Assembly: GCF_010500215.1 (NCBI RefSeq)
Contig: NZ_JAAGOY010000004.1
Location: 1,426,001-1,490,000, forward strand
Direction of reading: 5' to 3'
Length of the DNA: 64,000 bases
Source: Aliiroseovarius sp. PrR006
GTDB taxonomy: Bacteria > Pseudomonadota > Alphaproteobacteria > Rhodobacterales > Rhodobacteraceae
The translations under genes were made by a program, and so were the position numbers. The notes under the pieces are model-generated. The model searched no databases. It was not told the DNA's origin and saw only the letters and a list, made by a program, of their open reading frames with translations. Below, piece by piece: positions 51,085-61,043 of this stretch (its first letter is position 1; every line of letters begins with the position of its first letter).

Positions 51085-52281
51085 TTATTCCTGCTCCTGA
51101 CCCGAGGCGACGCGGATCACATGGGTCAGAGTTGCCAGATCGCCGCGCAAGTCAGCCAGGCTTTCCTGCCGCCCCGCCTGCATTTCTTCCAAGATGCGCA
51201 GCATCTGCACATCGATCGAACGCAGACGCATGCGGCTTTCGGCGTCCACTTGCTCTTCTTCGGCCGTGGTATTGGCTTCGAGGATCTGACGCACGGCATC
51301 TTGGCTTTCGGCGATTTGCATCAACGCCTGTGTCTGCCCGTCGTCCTGTGCAAGCTGGTTGGTCAATGCTTCGACATTGTTCGCCAGCGCCCGCAGCCGT
51401 TCATCCATCATCGTGCGTTGTGCATCTGTTTGGACGAACATGGTCTGCATGGTTTCGATCTGTTCGGCCAGAATGCCCAGATAGGCCCCGGCCTCGGACG
51501 CGTCTTCACTGTCGCCCGACGCGTAGCTGAGCTTGGTAATGGTCGACAGCCACTCTTCGAGTTGGCGATAGAAACGGTTCTGACCGTGACCTGCAAACAG
51601 CTCCATCAAACCGACAACCAGCGACCCGGCAAGCCCCAATAGCGAGGATGAGAACGCCGTGCCCATGCCGCCCAGCTGCTCTTCCAGCCCGGTCATCAGG
51701 CGGTTGAACACCTCGACCCCGCCTTCACCCTCCCCCGGCGCAAGCGAGCGGATGGTTTCGACCACTGCAGGCACGGTCGTTGCAAGGCCAAAGAACGTGC
51801 CCAGAAGGCCAAGGAAAATCAGCAGGTTGACGATATAGCGCGTGATGTCGCGCGCTTCGTCGATACGGGTAGCGATACTGTCGAGGATCGAGCGCGAGGA
51901 CGACGCCCCGATCTGCAATTGCGTCCCCCGGTTCGAGCGCATCAGGGCTGCCAGCGACGCCAGCAGGCGCGGAGCGCGATCCGGATCGTGACTGTCGCGA
52001 TGTTCAACGAAACCTTCGATCCAACTGACCGACGCAAAGACTTGCCAGACCTGCCAAAAACAGGCCAGCAAACCGATGATGAAGACAAACAGGATGAACC
52101 CGTTCAGATACAGGTTCGCCATGAACACAGGCATAACATGCGGCAACGCCACGAACGTGCCGAAGCCGACAAGGCCCAAGGCCACCAGCATCAGAAAGAT
52201 CTGACGCACGGGTTGAGTGAAAGACGGCTCGATGCCTTTTCTTCTGGGCGCAGTCAGCGTCCCGCGATCCGGGTGATCCAT
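51085..52281 (-). CDS. MotA/ExbB-like membrane protein
   Basis: A 398-residue inner-membrane protein. Four hydrophobic segments lie at about 28-50, 55-80, 148-172 and 205-232. The third and fourth have the MotA/TolQ/ExbB pattern (FLGLLGTFFGLATTVPAVVE; GMGTAFSSSLLGLAGSLVVG). A helical cytoplasmic C-terminal tail of about 160 residues follows. It is paired with the downstream MotB-like gene. Not a flagellar motA: the flagellar genes are far away, and the partner's very long coiled coil is unlike flagellar MotB. Confidence 0.85.
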   Translation of the reverse strand: MDHPDRGTLTAPRRKGIEPSFTQPVRQIFLMLVALGLVGFGTFVALPHVMPVFMANLYLNGFILFVFIIGLLACFWQVWQVFASVSWIEGFVEHRDSHDPDRAPRLLASLAALMRSNRGTQLQIGASSSRSILDSIATRIDEARDITRYIVNLLIFLGLLGTFFGLATTVPAVVETIRSLAPGEGEGGVEVFNRLMTGLEEQLGGMGTAFSSSLLGLAGSLVVGLMELFAGHGQNRFYRQLEEWLSTITKLSYASGDSEDASEAGAYLGILAEQIETMQTMFVQTDAQRTMMDERLRALANNVEALTNQLAQDDGQTQALMQIAESQDAVRQILEANTTAEEEQVDAESRMRLRSIDVQMLRILEEMQAGRQESLADLRGDLATLTHVIRVASGQEQE

Positions 52282-52364
52282 GCGGGGTAAGTCCTTGTCG
52301 CCATTATTAATGGCGTCAGGATAGGCAGGTTTTCATTTCCTGCCAAGCTTTCTATCCGCGGAAT

Positions 52365-52904
52365 TCAACCACCCGTCAACGCGCGGACTTGGCGCGACAA
52401 CCACGACAGATCATCGTCTTCGATCCCAAGCTCGGTCAGGTGGCTTGCGGTGTTATAAAGGTACTCGGTATTCGGCCCCCTGCCCCCAACCGCGGTCGAG
52501 ATGATCTGGGCCTGCTCGTCCAGTTCAATTTGGCAATATTGCACGTGATCCGGGTCAATCACATAAGTCACAGCCTCGACCCGGCGCCCATCGCGCAGGT
52601 CGATCATCAGCCGTTTTTCCAGATATGCCGAGGAGACTAGCTCGCGCTCGCGCAGGTCAGCCATGGTCTGGTCATAGGTGCCGGGACGGGCGCGGAAGGC
52701 TAGACCTTGGCAATGCGCACCGGCCAGTTCATCAAGCGCCAGCACCAGACCTGGATGGTCTTCCGTCCCGCGGTGATGGATCGAACGCATGCAGAAGCTT
52801 CGGTGATAATCTGGCAATGTGGCCACCAACGCTTCGTCATGGTCGAAGCCGGGGTTCCACATCAAAGAACCATAGCCAAATACCCACAAATCGCCGTTAC
52901 TCAT
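52365..52904 (-). CDS. chaC: Gamma-glutamylcyclotransferase, ChaC family
   Basis: A 179-residue ChaC-type enzyme, which cleaves glutathione to 5-oxoproline and Cys-Gly. The substrate-binding loop VFGYGSLMWNPGF (about 8-20) and ALAFRARPGTYDQT-type region with the RERELVSSAYLEK segment carrying the catalytic Glu are visible. I chose the ATG at 52904 (MSNGDLWVFGYGS); the frame extends to 52937 without added homology. Divergent from the DUF2125 gene. Confidence 0.9.
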   Translation of the reverse strand: MSNGDLWVFGYGSLMWNPGFDHDEALVATLPDYHRSFCMRSIHHRGTEDHPGLVLALDELAGAHCQGLAFRARPGTYDQTMADLRERELVSSAYLEKRLMIDLRDGRRVEAVTYVIDPDHVQYCQIELDEQAQIISTAVGGRGPNTEYLYNTASHLTELGIEDDDLSWLSRQVRALTGG

Positions 52905-52976
52905 TTCACTCGCCCTTCCGTCCTTCGCGCAGTACACACGCCTATAAGCATGTATGGTGCAAAAAGGGAATTAAAG

Positions 52977-53978
52977 ATGCGTAAGCTGGTTGTGATTGCA
53001 GTGGTTCTGGCGGGGCTTTGGTCCGGATATTGGTTTATCGGCGCAAAGGGTGCCGAAAGCGCGTTTACCACCTGGATCGAGGATCGCCGCGCCGATGGCT
53101 GGGTATCGCAGGCGCAGGATATCTCGACCCGCGGATTTCCCAACCGGTTCGACACGGTCTTCACCGGGCTGGAACTGGCCGATCCGGACACAGGACTGGC
53201 ATGGCGCGCGGACGAGTTTCAGATCCTTGCCCTGTCGTATCAACCCAATCACGTAATCGCGGTCTGGCCGGGGCAACAGGTCGTGTCCTCACCGCTGCAA
53301 AACATCACCTTTCAGGCCGATAGTTTCAAAGGATCTCTAGTCTTCGATCCCAGCCCCGACCTTCCGCTGGATCGCAGCTCGATCGTGATCGAGAACCTGA
53401 CCATGCAATCCAACGCGGGCTGGACTGCCGGGCTTGAGGCCGGGCAGATCGCAACGCGCAAATCCTCGGCCGCGCCGAACCGGCACGACATCCATTTCGA
53501 GGCAACCGGCCTGATGCCCGCCTCGTCCTTCGTTCAGGGATTTGGCAATGGCGATCTGCTGCCTTCCTTATTTGAACGCGCGCTTCTGAAGGCCAGCGTC
53601 AATTTTACCGGACCTTGGGACCGGCATGCTGTCGAAACCGCACGTCCGCAGATCACCCGGATCGAAATCAGCGATTTGGACGCAACATGGGGCGAGTTGG
53701 GGCTGAAAGCTGTTGGCGCGGTGGACGTGGACGAGCGTGGCATTCCCACGGGCGAGGTTGCAATCAAGGCCAAGAACTGGCGCAAAATGATCGAGATCGC
53801 AGAAGCCTCGGGCACCATCGCGCCTGAACTGGTTAGCACGGTCACTGGCGCACTCCAGTTCGTGGCGGGGCTGTCGGGCAATTCGGAAACCTTGGATGTG
53901 ACCCTGAGACTGTCTGGCGGGGCAGTGTTCCTTGGCCCGATCCCCATCGGCACGGCCCCGATCATCAAGATCAGGTAA
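52977..53978 (+). CDS. DUF2125 family protein
   Basis: A 333-residue protein with an N-terminal hydrophobic anchor or signal (about 4-22, MRKLVVIAVVLAGLWSGYWF) and a long beta-rich exported region typical of DUF2125, including RGFPNRFDTVFTGLEL, WPGQQVVSSPLQNITF and GAVFLGPIPIGTAP at the C-terminus. These proteins resemble lipid-transfer or AsmA-like beta structures, but function is unknown. The ATG at 52977 follows AGGGA; the frame is open further upstream to 52707, antisense to chaC, and that part is rejected. Confidence 0.85.
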   Translation: MRKLVVIAVVLAGLWSGYWFIGAKGAESAFTTWIEDRRADGWVSQAQDISTRGFPNRFDTVFTGLELADPDTGLAWRADEFQILALSYQPNHVIAVWPGQQVVSSPLQNITFQADSFKGSLVFDPSPDLPLDRSSIVIENLTMQSNAGWTAGLEAGQIATRKSSAAPNRHDIHFEATGLMPASSFVQGFGNGDLLPSLFERALLKASVNFTGPWDRHAVETARPQITRIEISDLDATWGELGLKAVGAVDVDERGIPTGEVAIKAKNWRKMIEIAEASGTIAPELVSTVTGALQFVAGLSGNSETLDVTLRLSGGAVFLGPIPIGTAPIIKIR

Positions 53979-53981
53979 GGC

Positions 53982-54821
53982 CTAGCGGCAGTACGCGCCG
54001 CTGCGATAGCGGGCGGTATCAAAATGGAAATGGTCCTGATGGTACTTGTCCGCATTAGGGCCAAGCACCGTCCCGAACGGACCGCAGGCAGCTTTGTGCA
54101 TCTTCTTCAGTACTTTGCCATGAACAGGGTCACGCCAGCCCCGCAGCACTGACAGCTCAGCCCCGTTTTTCAAACGGATACCGGCAATGTCCACCGCGCG
54201 GCCCTTGCCGTGTTCGCTGATCCTCGCGCCACGTTTGTTGTTGCGGGTGCGGCAGGCGTAATGCGCGACGACGCGCAGTGATGACGGACCGCCACCCAGA
54301 CGACCGACGGCCGGGAAAACGCCATTGCGCACCCAGCTGTTCAAGGCTTTGGCTGTGGTACAGTCCATCACTGCCGCTTGGCTCAGTTTTACACCTGACA
54401 CCTCGGTCACGCGCACGGGGGATGAAATACCGCAGCCGTTGATCTTGCCCGGAATGGCCGAAATCGCCTGCCCCTTGATCTCGTTCACACCGCAGATCCG
54501 CCCGCGACGGTTTGAGGTTGCAGGCTTTGGTGTCGAGGATGCAATTCTACGCACAAAGCCCTTTGGGCGGCTGATGGGGCGGAGTGACGTTGTTACGGCA
54601 AGCATCGTCGCCTCGGTGCGGCGCACGGGAACAACAATTGGCGTCAACATCGGGCGCGCCATCGGGCGAATTGACGTCGACAGCAGCTGCAGTTCAGTCA
54701 CAATCGGTCGCGGTTTTGGACGAAGCGTTTCGGCCTGTGCTGTTACAGCTCCGACGAAGGCCGCAAGAGCAAGCATCCCGACCTGCCCGATCACCTTTCC
54801 GCGAATGAAACGCGTTGCCAT
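53982..54821 (-). CDS. Extensin-like family protein (LAS-type fold)
   Basis: A 279-residue exported protein. A signal peptide (about 1-28, ending VTAQA) is followed by a Pro/Arg-rich linker (about 30-95, repeated RPxxRP units) and the extensin-like C-terminal domain. In that domain SEHGKGRAVDIAG and YHQDHFHFD (His/Asp/His) match the zinc site of LAS peptidases such as VanY, so a peptidoglycan-cutting role is plausible. I chose the ATG at 54821; the frame continues upstream into tyrC without homology. It follows tyrC by 16 bases. Confidence 0.85.
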   Translation of the reverse strand: MATRFIRGKVIGQVGMLALAAFVGAVTAQAETLRPKPRPIVTELQLLSTSIRPMARPMLTPIVVPVRRTEATMLAVTTSLRPISRPKGFVRRIASSTPKPATSNRRGRICGVNEIKGQAISAIPGKINGCGISSPVRVTEVSGVKLSQAAVMDCTTAKALNSWVRNGVFPAVGRLGGGPSSLRVVAHYACRTRNNKRGARISEHGKGRAVDIAGIRLKNGAELSVLRGWRDPVHGKVLKKMHKAACGPFGTVLGPNADKYHQDHFHFDTARYRSGAYCR

Positions 54822-54837
54822 AGCTTCGTGTACCAGC

Positions 54838-55755
54838 CTACTCGTGTTTGACCGAACGTCCGAAATCAGGTGCGTCCGTATCCTGTCCTGCTTCGATAAT
54901 GCCACGGCGGATGGCACGGGTGCGAGTGAAATAGTCAAACAGGTGGTCGCCATCGCCCGTGCGGATGGCACGCTGCAGGGCAAACAGTTCTTCGGTGAAG
55001 CGACCAAGGATTTCTAAGGTCGCGTCTTTGTTGGACAAAAACACGTCGCGCCACATGGTCGGATCGGACGCGGCAATGCGCGTAAAGTCGCGGAAACCTG
55101 CCGCCGAGTAGTTGATCACCTCGGTATCGGTCACGCGGCTTAGGTCATCGGCCACGCCCACCATCGTGTAGGCGATCAGGTGCGGCGCGTGGCTGGTGAC
55201 GGCCAGAACCAGATCGTGGTGATCGGCATCCATCATATCGACATTCGCGCCCATGCCTTCCCAGAGGTCGCAAAGACGCTGGGTCGCAGCCTCATCCGCG
55301 CCGTTCGGCACAAGGATGCACCAGCGGTTGTCGTAAAGCTCGGCAAAGCCCGAGCGCGGGCCGCTGTGTTCGGTCCCTGCAAGCGGGTGACCGGGGATGA
55401 AGTGGACGCTGTCCGGCAGATGCGGCGACACGGCTTCGATGACCGCACCCTTGACCGAGCCCACATCCGTGACAGTTGCGCCGGCTTTCAGAATTGGTCC
55501 GATCTCTTGCGCCACGGGGCCCATCGCGCCCACGGGCACGGCCAGAACCACAAGATCCGCACCTTCCGCAGCCTCGGCAGCGGTGTCCACGACACGATCA
55601 CAAAACCCGACTGCGCGCGCGACATCACGTGTTTCGGCGGAACGGGCGGTGCCAACGATTTCGCCGGCCAAACCACCGCGCCGCATCGCATGTGCCATCG
55701 ACGACGCGATCAGGCCAAGGCCGATCAGGGCCACGCGTTGGTAAATCACACTCAT
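54838..55755 (-). CDS. tyrC: Prephenate/arogenate dehydrogenase
   Basis: A 305-residue NAD(P)-dependent enzyme of tyrosine synthesis (cyclohexadienyl dehydrogenase type). The Rossmann motif is [14 protein letters not shown] (about 8-21); [15 protein letters not shown] (about 118-132) carries the active-site His, and SHAPHLIAY is also conserved. Its start overlaps the hisC stop by 4 bases (ATGA), so the aminotransferase and dehydrogenase are made together. Confidence 0.93.
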   Translation of the reverse strand: MSVIYQRVALIGLGLIASSMAHAMRRGGLAGEIVGTARSAETRDVARAVGFCDRVVDTAAEAAEGADLVVLAVPVGAMGPVAQEIGPILKAGATVTDVGSVKGAVIEAVSPHLPDSVHFIPGHPLAGTEHSGPRSGFAELYDNRWCILVPNGADEAATQRLCDLWEGMGANVDMMDADHHDLVLAVTSHAPHLIAYTMVGVADDLSRVTDTEVINYSAAGFRDFTRIAASDPTMWRDVFLSNKDATLEILGRFTEELFALQRAIRTGDGDHLFDYFTRTRAIRRGIIEAGQDTDAPDFGRSVKHE

Positions 55756-56873
55756 GATTTTTTCCCCTCGGACTTGCTGTCATCCGACGCAGGTACGACA
55801 CCTTTGAACCGCCCGACCATATGTGCGACACGGCGACAGGATGCCTCGTCCCCGATGGTGATACGCAGATAGTTTGGCAGGCCGTAGCCTGCGACGCGGC
55901 GCACGATAATGCCTTCGCTTTGCAGGAAGTCGTCACAGGCGTTCGCCTCGTTCGCATCTGCAAAACGCGCAAGGATAAAGTTGGCGCAAGAGGTGTCGGA
56001 CGGCACGCCCAACTCGGCAAGTGCTTCGGCCAGCCATGCACGCAGACGTGTATTTTCACGCAGGCAGCGTTCCACATGCTCGCTATCGCCCAGCGCGGCT
56101 TCGGCGGCATCCAGCTGCGGCATCGACAGGTTGAATGGCCCACGTACGCGGTTCAACACGCCGATTACCTCGGCCGAGGCATAGCCCCATCCGATGCGCA
56201 GCCCGCCCAGACCATACATCTTCGAGAACGTGCGCGTCATAACCACATTCGGGAACTTCTCGACCAACGAGGCACCGCCATCGAAACCTTCGACATATTC
56301 GGCATAGGCGCCATCAATGACCATCAACACATCGTCAGGAAGCTCGCGTGCCAGACGCGACAGATCGGCCCGGCTGACCATTGTGCCCGTCGGGTTACCC
56401 GGATTGGTCACGAACACCAGTGATGTTTTGGGCGTTACCGCCTTCAGGATCTCGTCTACGTCCACCATGCGCTCGCGTTCCGGCACCATCACCGGCGTCG
56501 CGCCCGCCGCAAGGGCCGAAATCTTGTACATCGAGAACCCGTGCTCGGTATAAATCACTTCGGTCTCGGGGCCGCTATAGCATTGGCACAGAAAGGTAAT
56601 GACCTCGTCCGAGCCGACACCGCAGATGATCCGCTCGGGATCCAGACCGTGCAGTTTGCCAATCGCCGCCCGCAGGCTGGCGTGGTCGGTGTTTGGATAG
56701 CGATGCAGCGCATGACCTGCCTTTTGAAACGCTTCAACAGCAAGCGGGCTTGGCCCAAACGGGTTTTCGTTCGAGCTGAGCTTGATCACATTCGACATTC
56801 CGTCGATGCCCGAGGCACCGCCGACATAGGGCTTGATCTGCATGATCCCCGGCTGGGGCACAGGTTTCGTCAT
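55752..56873 (-). CDS. hisC: Histidinol-phosphate/aromatic aminotransferase
   Basis: A 373-residue fold-type I PLP aminotransferase. The PLP lysine lies in [20 protein letters not shown] (about 218-237), with ViTFLCQCY and [11 protein letters not shown] in the usual order. Because it is coupled to tyrC and no his genes are nearby, it may act mainly in tyrosine/phenylalanine transamination as well as in histidine synthesis. First gene of hisC-tyrC-(extensin-like). Confidence 0.93.
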   Translation of the reverse strand: MTKPVPQPGIMQIKPYVGGASGIDGMSNVIKLSSNENPFGPSPLAVEAFQKAGHALHRYPNTDHASLRAAIGKLHGLDPERIICGVGSDEVITFLCQCYSGPETEVIYTEHGFSMYKISALAAGATPVMVPERERMVDVDEILKAVTPKTSLVFVTNPGNPTGTMVSRADLSRLARELPDDVLMVIDGAYAEYVEGFDGGASLVEKFPNVVMTRTFSKMYGLGGLRIGWGYASAEVIGVLNRVRGPFNLSMPQLDAAEAALGDSEHVERCLRENTRLRAWLAEALAELGVPSDTSCANFILARFADANEANACDDFLQSEGIIVRRVAGYGLPNYLRITIGDEASCRRVAHMVGRFKGVVPASDDSKSEGKKS

Positions 56874-56992
56874 GACTTGGCCTTTCGTTCGTACGCGGGT
56901 TTTAGACTTTGTCCAAATTCAAGACCAGCGATGTTTGGGGCGGGTCGTATTTTTCAAATAGGATGGCAAATTGGCCGCATATTGTGACCGCA

Positions 56993-57026
56993 AACAAAAA
57001 AAGGGCCGCGACTGGCGCGGCCCTTT
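56993..57026 (-). terminator. Rho-independent terminator after rpsD
   Basis: AAAGGGCCGCG (57000-57010) pairs with CGCGGCCCTTT (57016-57026). Read leftward, the stem runs into seven Ts. It lies 25 bases after the rpsD stop. Confidence 0.92.
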
Positions 57027-57050
57027 GGAATTCTTCTGGTACGGCGAAGA

Positions 57051-57671
57051 TTAGTTCTTCGCGTAGAATTCGACCACGAGGTTCGGTTCCATCACCACCG
57101 GATAAGGCACGTCCGACAGGCCGGGGGTGCGGGTGAAGGTGGCGGTCATTTTCGAATGGTCAGCTTCCAGGTAGTCGGGAACGTCGCGTTCAGCCAGACC
57201 AACAGCTTCCAGAACCAGAGCCATCTGCTTGGACTTGTCACGAACTTCGATGACGTCGCCTTCTTTAACGCGGTACGAAGGAATGTTTACCTTCTTGCCG
57301 TTCACGGTCACGTGGCCGTGGTTCACGAACTGACGTGCAGCGAAAACGGTCGGAACGAACTTGGCGCGGTACACAACAGCGTCCAGGCGGCGCTCCAGCA
57401 GACCGATCAGGTTTTCACCGGTATCGCCTTTTACACGCTCGGCTTCACCATAGATACGACGGAACTGTTTCTCGGTCAGGTCGCCGTAGTAGCCTTTCAG
57501 CTTCTGCTTGGCGCGCAGCTGCAGACCGAAGTCCGACATTTTGCCCTTGCGGCGCTGGCCGTGCTGGCCGGGGCCGTATTCACGACGGTTTACCGGCGAC
57601 TTCGGACGTCCCCAGATGTTTTCGCCCATACGGCGGTCAATTTTGTACTTGGCAGCAGTTCTTTTGGTCAT
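57051..57671 (-). CDS. rpsD: 30S ribosomal protein S4
   Basis: A 206-residue primary 16S rRNA-binding protein. N-terminal [20 protein letters not shown] and the S4 RNA-binding domain (about 95-160; [37 protein letters not shown]) are typical. It is a single-gene unit with its own terminator, as in many alphaproteobacteria, rather than part of the S13-S11-alpha operon. Confidence 0.98.
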   Translation of the reverse strand: MTKRTAAKYKIDRRMGENIWGRPKSPVNRREYGPGQHGQRRKGKMSDFGLQLRAKQKLKGYYGDLTEKQFRRIYGEAERVKGDTGENLIGLLERRLDAVVYRAKFVPTVFAARQFVNHGHVTVNGKKVNIPSYRVKEGDVIEVRDKSKQMALVLEAVGLAERDVPDYLEADHSKMTATFTRTPGLSDVPYPVVMEPNLVVEFYAKN

Positions 57672-57824
57672 CTGCTGATCTCCTTCATTAAGTTTCGAAG
57701 GGCGTTGTCCTCTGGCTTGCGCCTGACAGGGATCCCCTTGCGGGGGCCACCAACACCAATGAAAACCGGCCCCTCGCGGGACCGGATTGGGGGCTTATAG
57801 CGCTGTGGGCGGTGGAGTCAATGA

Positions 57825-58877
57825 CTAGGCCACGCCAAATTCGACTGAATCTTCGTGGATTACGTGCCGCGCCGAAGCGGCATAATCAGCCATTTCGTCC
57901 AGCTGCGGGAACAGGGCCTTCAGCCGCAGGCGATGCTCGGTCATCGTTGCGTCCAGATCCGCAAATGCGGGGTGCAGACTTTCTAATGGGACACCATTGG
58001 CCCAGATCACCTCGTGGCGCCCAAGAAGCACCTGATAGAATGAAACCTCGGACGCATTACGGTCAGACGAGATCAGGCTTCCATCCACAAGATCCTCGGC
58101 ACTTGCAAAGACTTCATCCTGTCCAAGCAACTGCTTCGCCCGCATGCCGGATACAAGGATCTGCTGATGCGGCGCCACCAGAAGGTCCGCATCCGGTTGA
58201 CCGGGACGGATCGCACCGGCCCGAAGGCGGATCGGTTTCGCTTCCGGCTCAACCATCATACGCGCCTCAGAGAGCTGGCGCCGTCCCACCCAAAGAACAG
58301 GCTGACCGCCATGTTCACGGGTCAAAACCACGCTGCCTTCACGCAATTCCTCGACGGCACATTCGCCGGACGGGGTTCGCACGCGGGTGCCTTGCGAAAG
58401 AATGGCAACACCCGAGGGCAGTTCGGTCAGCTGGTCGCCCTGCGTCGCGACCATATTGGCGCGCACAACACGCAATGTCGTTTCCGGGCGCGGCATGGAT
58501 CCCGCGAAAACCAAAAGCGGACTGCCCCCGTTTGGCGACACCACAACAGACACACGATAGCTGTCATACCCGTCCGTGAGTTCAAATCCCACATTCAGCC
58601 TTGGATCATCCTCTGCCAACATTTCCAGTCCGGCGGCACCGACGGTGGCCGCTCCGACAAGCTGGTGTGCAAAGATGGCGGCGCGGCGCCGTTTGTCGAC
58701 CTGATCCCCGACGTTCTGCAGCAGCGCAAGCTCGCGTGTTCTGTCAAGGCGTACTGCCTCGCCGCCCCATTCCCAGTCTGATCCTGTGGTGAGTGATTGC
58801 AAAGGCGCATTGGGGGTCAAGTTGACCCTTGTTTGCGCCCATGAAATTACGAAAGTGCCTTCGTAGCCCGTATTCAT
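57825..58877 (-). CDS. Hint-domain protein with degenerate splice site
   Basis: A 350-residue protein of the Rhodobacteraceae Hint_2 type. An N-terminal domain (about 1-155) begins MNTGYEGTFVISWAQTRVNL. The Hint (hedgehog/intein-like) domain starts near SQGTRVRTPSGECAVEEL (about 160) and includes VLWVGRRQL and LLVAPHQQILVSG with the internal His. The Cys that normally opens the domain (CFxxGT pattern) is not seen here; the equivalent residues read ILSQGT. I chose the ATG at 58877; 58892 is the alternative. Function unknown, perhaps self-processing or adhesion. Confidence 0.8.
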   Translation of the reverse strand: MNTGYEGTFVISWAQTRVNLTPNAPLQSLTTGSDWEWGGEAVRLDRTRELALLQNVGDQVDKRRRAAIFAHQLVGAATVGAAGLEMLAEDDPRLNVGFELTDGYDSYRVSVVVSPNGGSPLLVFAGSMPRPETTLRVVRANMVATQGDQLTELPSGVAILSQGTRVRTPSGECAVEELREGSVVLTREHGGQPVLWVGRRQLSEARMMVEPEAKPIRLRAGAIRPGQPDADLLVAPHQQILVSGMRAKQLLGQDEVFASAEDLVDGSLISSDRNASEVSFYQVLLGRHEVIWANGVPLESLHPAFADLDATMTEHRLRLKALFPQLDEMADYAASARHVIHEDSVEFGVA

Positions 58878-59080
58878 GGTTATACCTGCCATTATATTTG
58901 TTTTTTGGAAGGGTATCACGGGCGAATCACCCTGATAAGTCTTTTGTCATCGCCCTGCTGCTGCTGTCGCAGTTGAGTCACAAAACCCACAGTTTGGTCA
59001 CGTGCGGGCCAGCCGAAACGCCCCCCTTGCGCCACACATCCACGATTGGTAACAATTTTTTACCAGCGCAGGAGCACACC

Positions 59081-60247
59081 ATGCCCATCATCACGGAAAT
59101 CGAAGATCTGCGACGTATCTACAAACGGCGCGTGCCTAAAATGTTCTATGACTACGCCGAAAGTGGCAGTTGGACCGAGCAAACCTTCCGCGAAAACACC
59201 TCGGATTTTGACAAGATCTATTTCCGCCAGCGTGTCGCGGTGGATATGGACAACCGCTCGACACGCTCCACCATGCTGGGGCAAAATGTGTCGATGCCTG
59301 TGGCCTTGGCACCCGTCGGCCTGACAGGCATGCAATGCGCCGATGGTGAAATCAAAGCCGCCAAAGCTGCCGAAGATTTCGGAGTGCCGTTCACCTTGTC
59401 CACCATGTCAATCTGCTCGATCGAGGATGTAGCCGAGAACACCAGCGCGCCCTTCTGGTTTCAGGTCTATACGCTGAAAGACGACGATTTCATGCGTCGC
59501 CTATTCGATCGCGCGCGCGCCGCGAACTGCCCCGCCATCGTGGTGACGGTCGATTTGCAGGTGCTGGGTCAGCGTCACAAGGATCTGAAGAATGGCCTGT
59601 CTGCCCCGCCCAAGCTGACGGTGAAATCTGTGGCCGACATGATGACCAAGGTGCAGTGGGGGCTGGGGATGCTCGGCACCAAGCGACGCTTCTTCGGCAA
59701 CATTGTCGGACATGCGGAGGGGGTCGAGGACCCGTCATCCCTGCACACTTGGACCGCGCAGGCCTTTGACCCGTCATTGGACTGGGACCGCATCAAGCAG
59801 TTCAAAAAGATGTGGGACGGTCCGATGATCGTCAAAGGCATCATGGAGCCGGAAGATGCCATCGCCGCAGTGAACGCCGGGGCAGATGCCATCATCGTTT
59901 CGAACCACGGCGGGCGCCAGCTGGATGGCACGCTCAGCTCGATCCGTGCACTGCCTGCCATTCTGGACGCGGTGGGTGACAAGGTCGAAGTGCATCTGGA
60001 CAGTGGCATTCGTTCCGGTCAGGACGTGTTGAAGGCCATCGCGATGGGTGCCAAGGGCACCTATATCGGGCGGGCTTTTACCTATGGCCTGGGTGCCATG
60101 GGGCAAGAAGGTGTAACGCGCGCGCTCGAGGTGCTGCACAAGGAAATGGATATCTCGATGGCCTTCTGTGGCCACACGGACATCAACACGGTTGACCGGA
60201 ATATCCTGCGCATTCCCAAGGGTTTCTCGGGCGATTGGGAAGACTGA
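59081..60247 (+). CDS. lldD: FMN-dependent alpha-hydroxy acid dehydrogenase (L-lactate dehydrogenase type)
   Basis: A 388-residue TIM-barrel flavoenzyme oxidising L-lactate or a related 2-hydroxy acid to the keto acid. The active-site signature SNHGGRQLDGT (His and Arg, about 269-279) is intact. Lys in MIVKGIM and VALAPVGLTGMQ bind FMN. I chose the ATG at 59081, with GGAG upstream, which gives the usual length; the frame extends to 58829 without homology. Single gene, convergent with fliP. Glycolate or mandelate are other possible substrates. Confidence 0.88.
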   Translation: MPIITEIEDLRRIYKRRVPKMFYDYAESGSWTEQTFRENTSDFDKIYFRQRVAVDMDNRSTRSTMLGQNVSMPVALAPVGLTGMQCADGEIKAAKAAEDFGVPFTLSTMSICSIEDVAENTSAPFWFQVYTLKDDDFMRRLFDRARAANCPAIVVTVDLQVLGQRHKDLKNGLSAPPKLTVKSVADMMTKVQWGLGMLGTKRRFFGNIVGHAEGVEDPSSLHTWTAQAFDPSLDWDRIKQFKKMWDGPMIVKGIMEPEDAIAAVNAGADAIIVSNHGGRQLDGTLSSIRALPAILDAVGDKVEVHLDSGIRSGQDVLKAIAMGAKGTYIGRAFTYGLGAMGQEGVTRALEVLHKEMDISMAFCGHTDINTVDRNILRIPKGFSGDWED

Positions 60248-60267
60248 ACCACCCTCCTTACAAGTTC

Positions 60268-60296
60268 AGGCTGGCTGACTTTGCGTTGGCCAGCCT
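60268..60296. terminator. Hairpin between convergent lldD and fliP
   Basis: AGGCTGGC (60268-60275) pairs with GCCAGCCT (60289-60296) over a 13-base loop; the right arm touches the fliP stop. No clear T-run, so a bidirectional terminator is only probable. Confidence 0.45.
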
Positions 60297-61038
60297 AGAA
60301 ATAACTACGCACCAACGCTCCAGAAATCAGCGTCCACCCATCGGCCACCACGAAGAAGGCCAGTTTAAAGGGCAGTGATACGATGGCGGGCGGCACCATC
60401 ATCATCCCCATCGACATCAGAATGGCCGCCACGACGAGGTCAATAATCAGGAACGGCAGGAACACCAGAAAACCAATCTGAAAGGCACGTTCGACCTCGG
60501 ACAGCAGGAAGGACGGCACCAGCAGCGATAGGGGCGACGTGCCCGTCAAATCCACATTCGCGGTTTCTTCGCGCAAGGTCGCGAGGTGAGTAAAGGTTTC
60601 GGGATCAATGCGATTGGCCATGAAAATACGGAACGGCTCGAGGGCCGCGGTGAAGGCGGGTTCAAGCTCCATCCGCCCTTCGGAAAAGGGTTGCGCGCCC
60701 TTGACCCACGCCTCCATGAACACGGGTTCCATGATGAAATAGGTCAAGAACAGCGCAAGGCTGATGATCAGCATATTCGGCGGCGACTGCTGCAAGCCGA
60801 TCGCCTGTCTGAGGATCGACAGCACCGTGACCAAAAACGGGAAGCAAGTGATCATGATCGCCAGCCCCGGCACGATGCTGAGTAACGTGACCAGAACGAA
60901 AATCTGGATCGTGCGCGTAGCCAGCGATCCGTCGTCGCCCAGCGAGATCGAGATATCCTGCGCCAGCCCCGCATCCCCGGACGCGATCCACATCACACCG
61001 GCCAGCAGCCAGCACAGCCCTGTCATCCACCCGCGCAT
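60295..61038 (-). CDS. fliP: Flagellar type III export protein FliP
   Basis: A 247-residue core membrane subunit of the flagellar export gate. A signal-like N-terminal segment is followed by FliP landmarks: LVTLLSIVPGLAIMITCFPF (about 51-70), SPPNMLIISLALFLTYFIM (about 84-102) and the C-terminal IDLVVAAILMSMGMMMVPP (about 198-216). It lies 5 bases after fliN, last of the leftward fliF-fliH-fliN-fliP block. Confidence 0.96.
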   Translation of the reverse strand: MRGWMTGLCWLLAGVMWIASGDAGLAQDISISLGDDGSLATRTIQIFVLVTLLSIVPGLAIMITCFPFLVTVLSILRQAIGLQQSPPNMLIISLALFLTYFIMEPVFMEAWVKGAQPFSEGRMELEPAFTAALEPFRIFMANRIDPETFTHLATLREETANVDLTGTSPLSLLVPSFLLSEVERAFQIGFLVFLPFLIIDLVVAAILMSMGMMMVPPAIVSLPFKLAFFVVADGWTLISGALVRSYF

Positions 61039-61043
61039 CTGCG

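Noticed and set aside
49345-52281. Zorya defence system
   Set aside because: Only a MotAB-like pair is present; no ZorC/D/E-type genes are adjacent and the long coil is on the other subunit.
52707-52976. N-terminal extension of the DUF2125 gene
   Set aside because: It is antisense to chaC and lacks homology; a signal segment begins exactly at the ATG at 52977.
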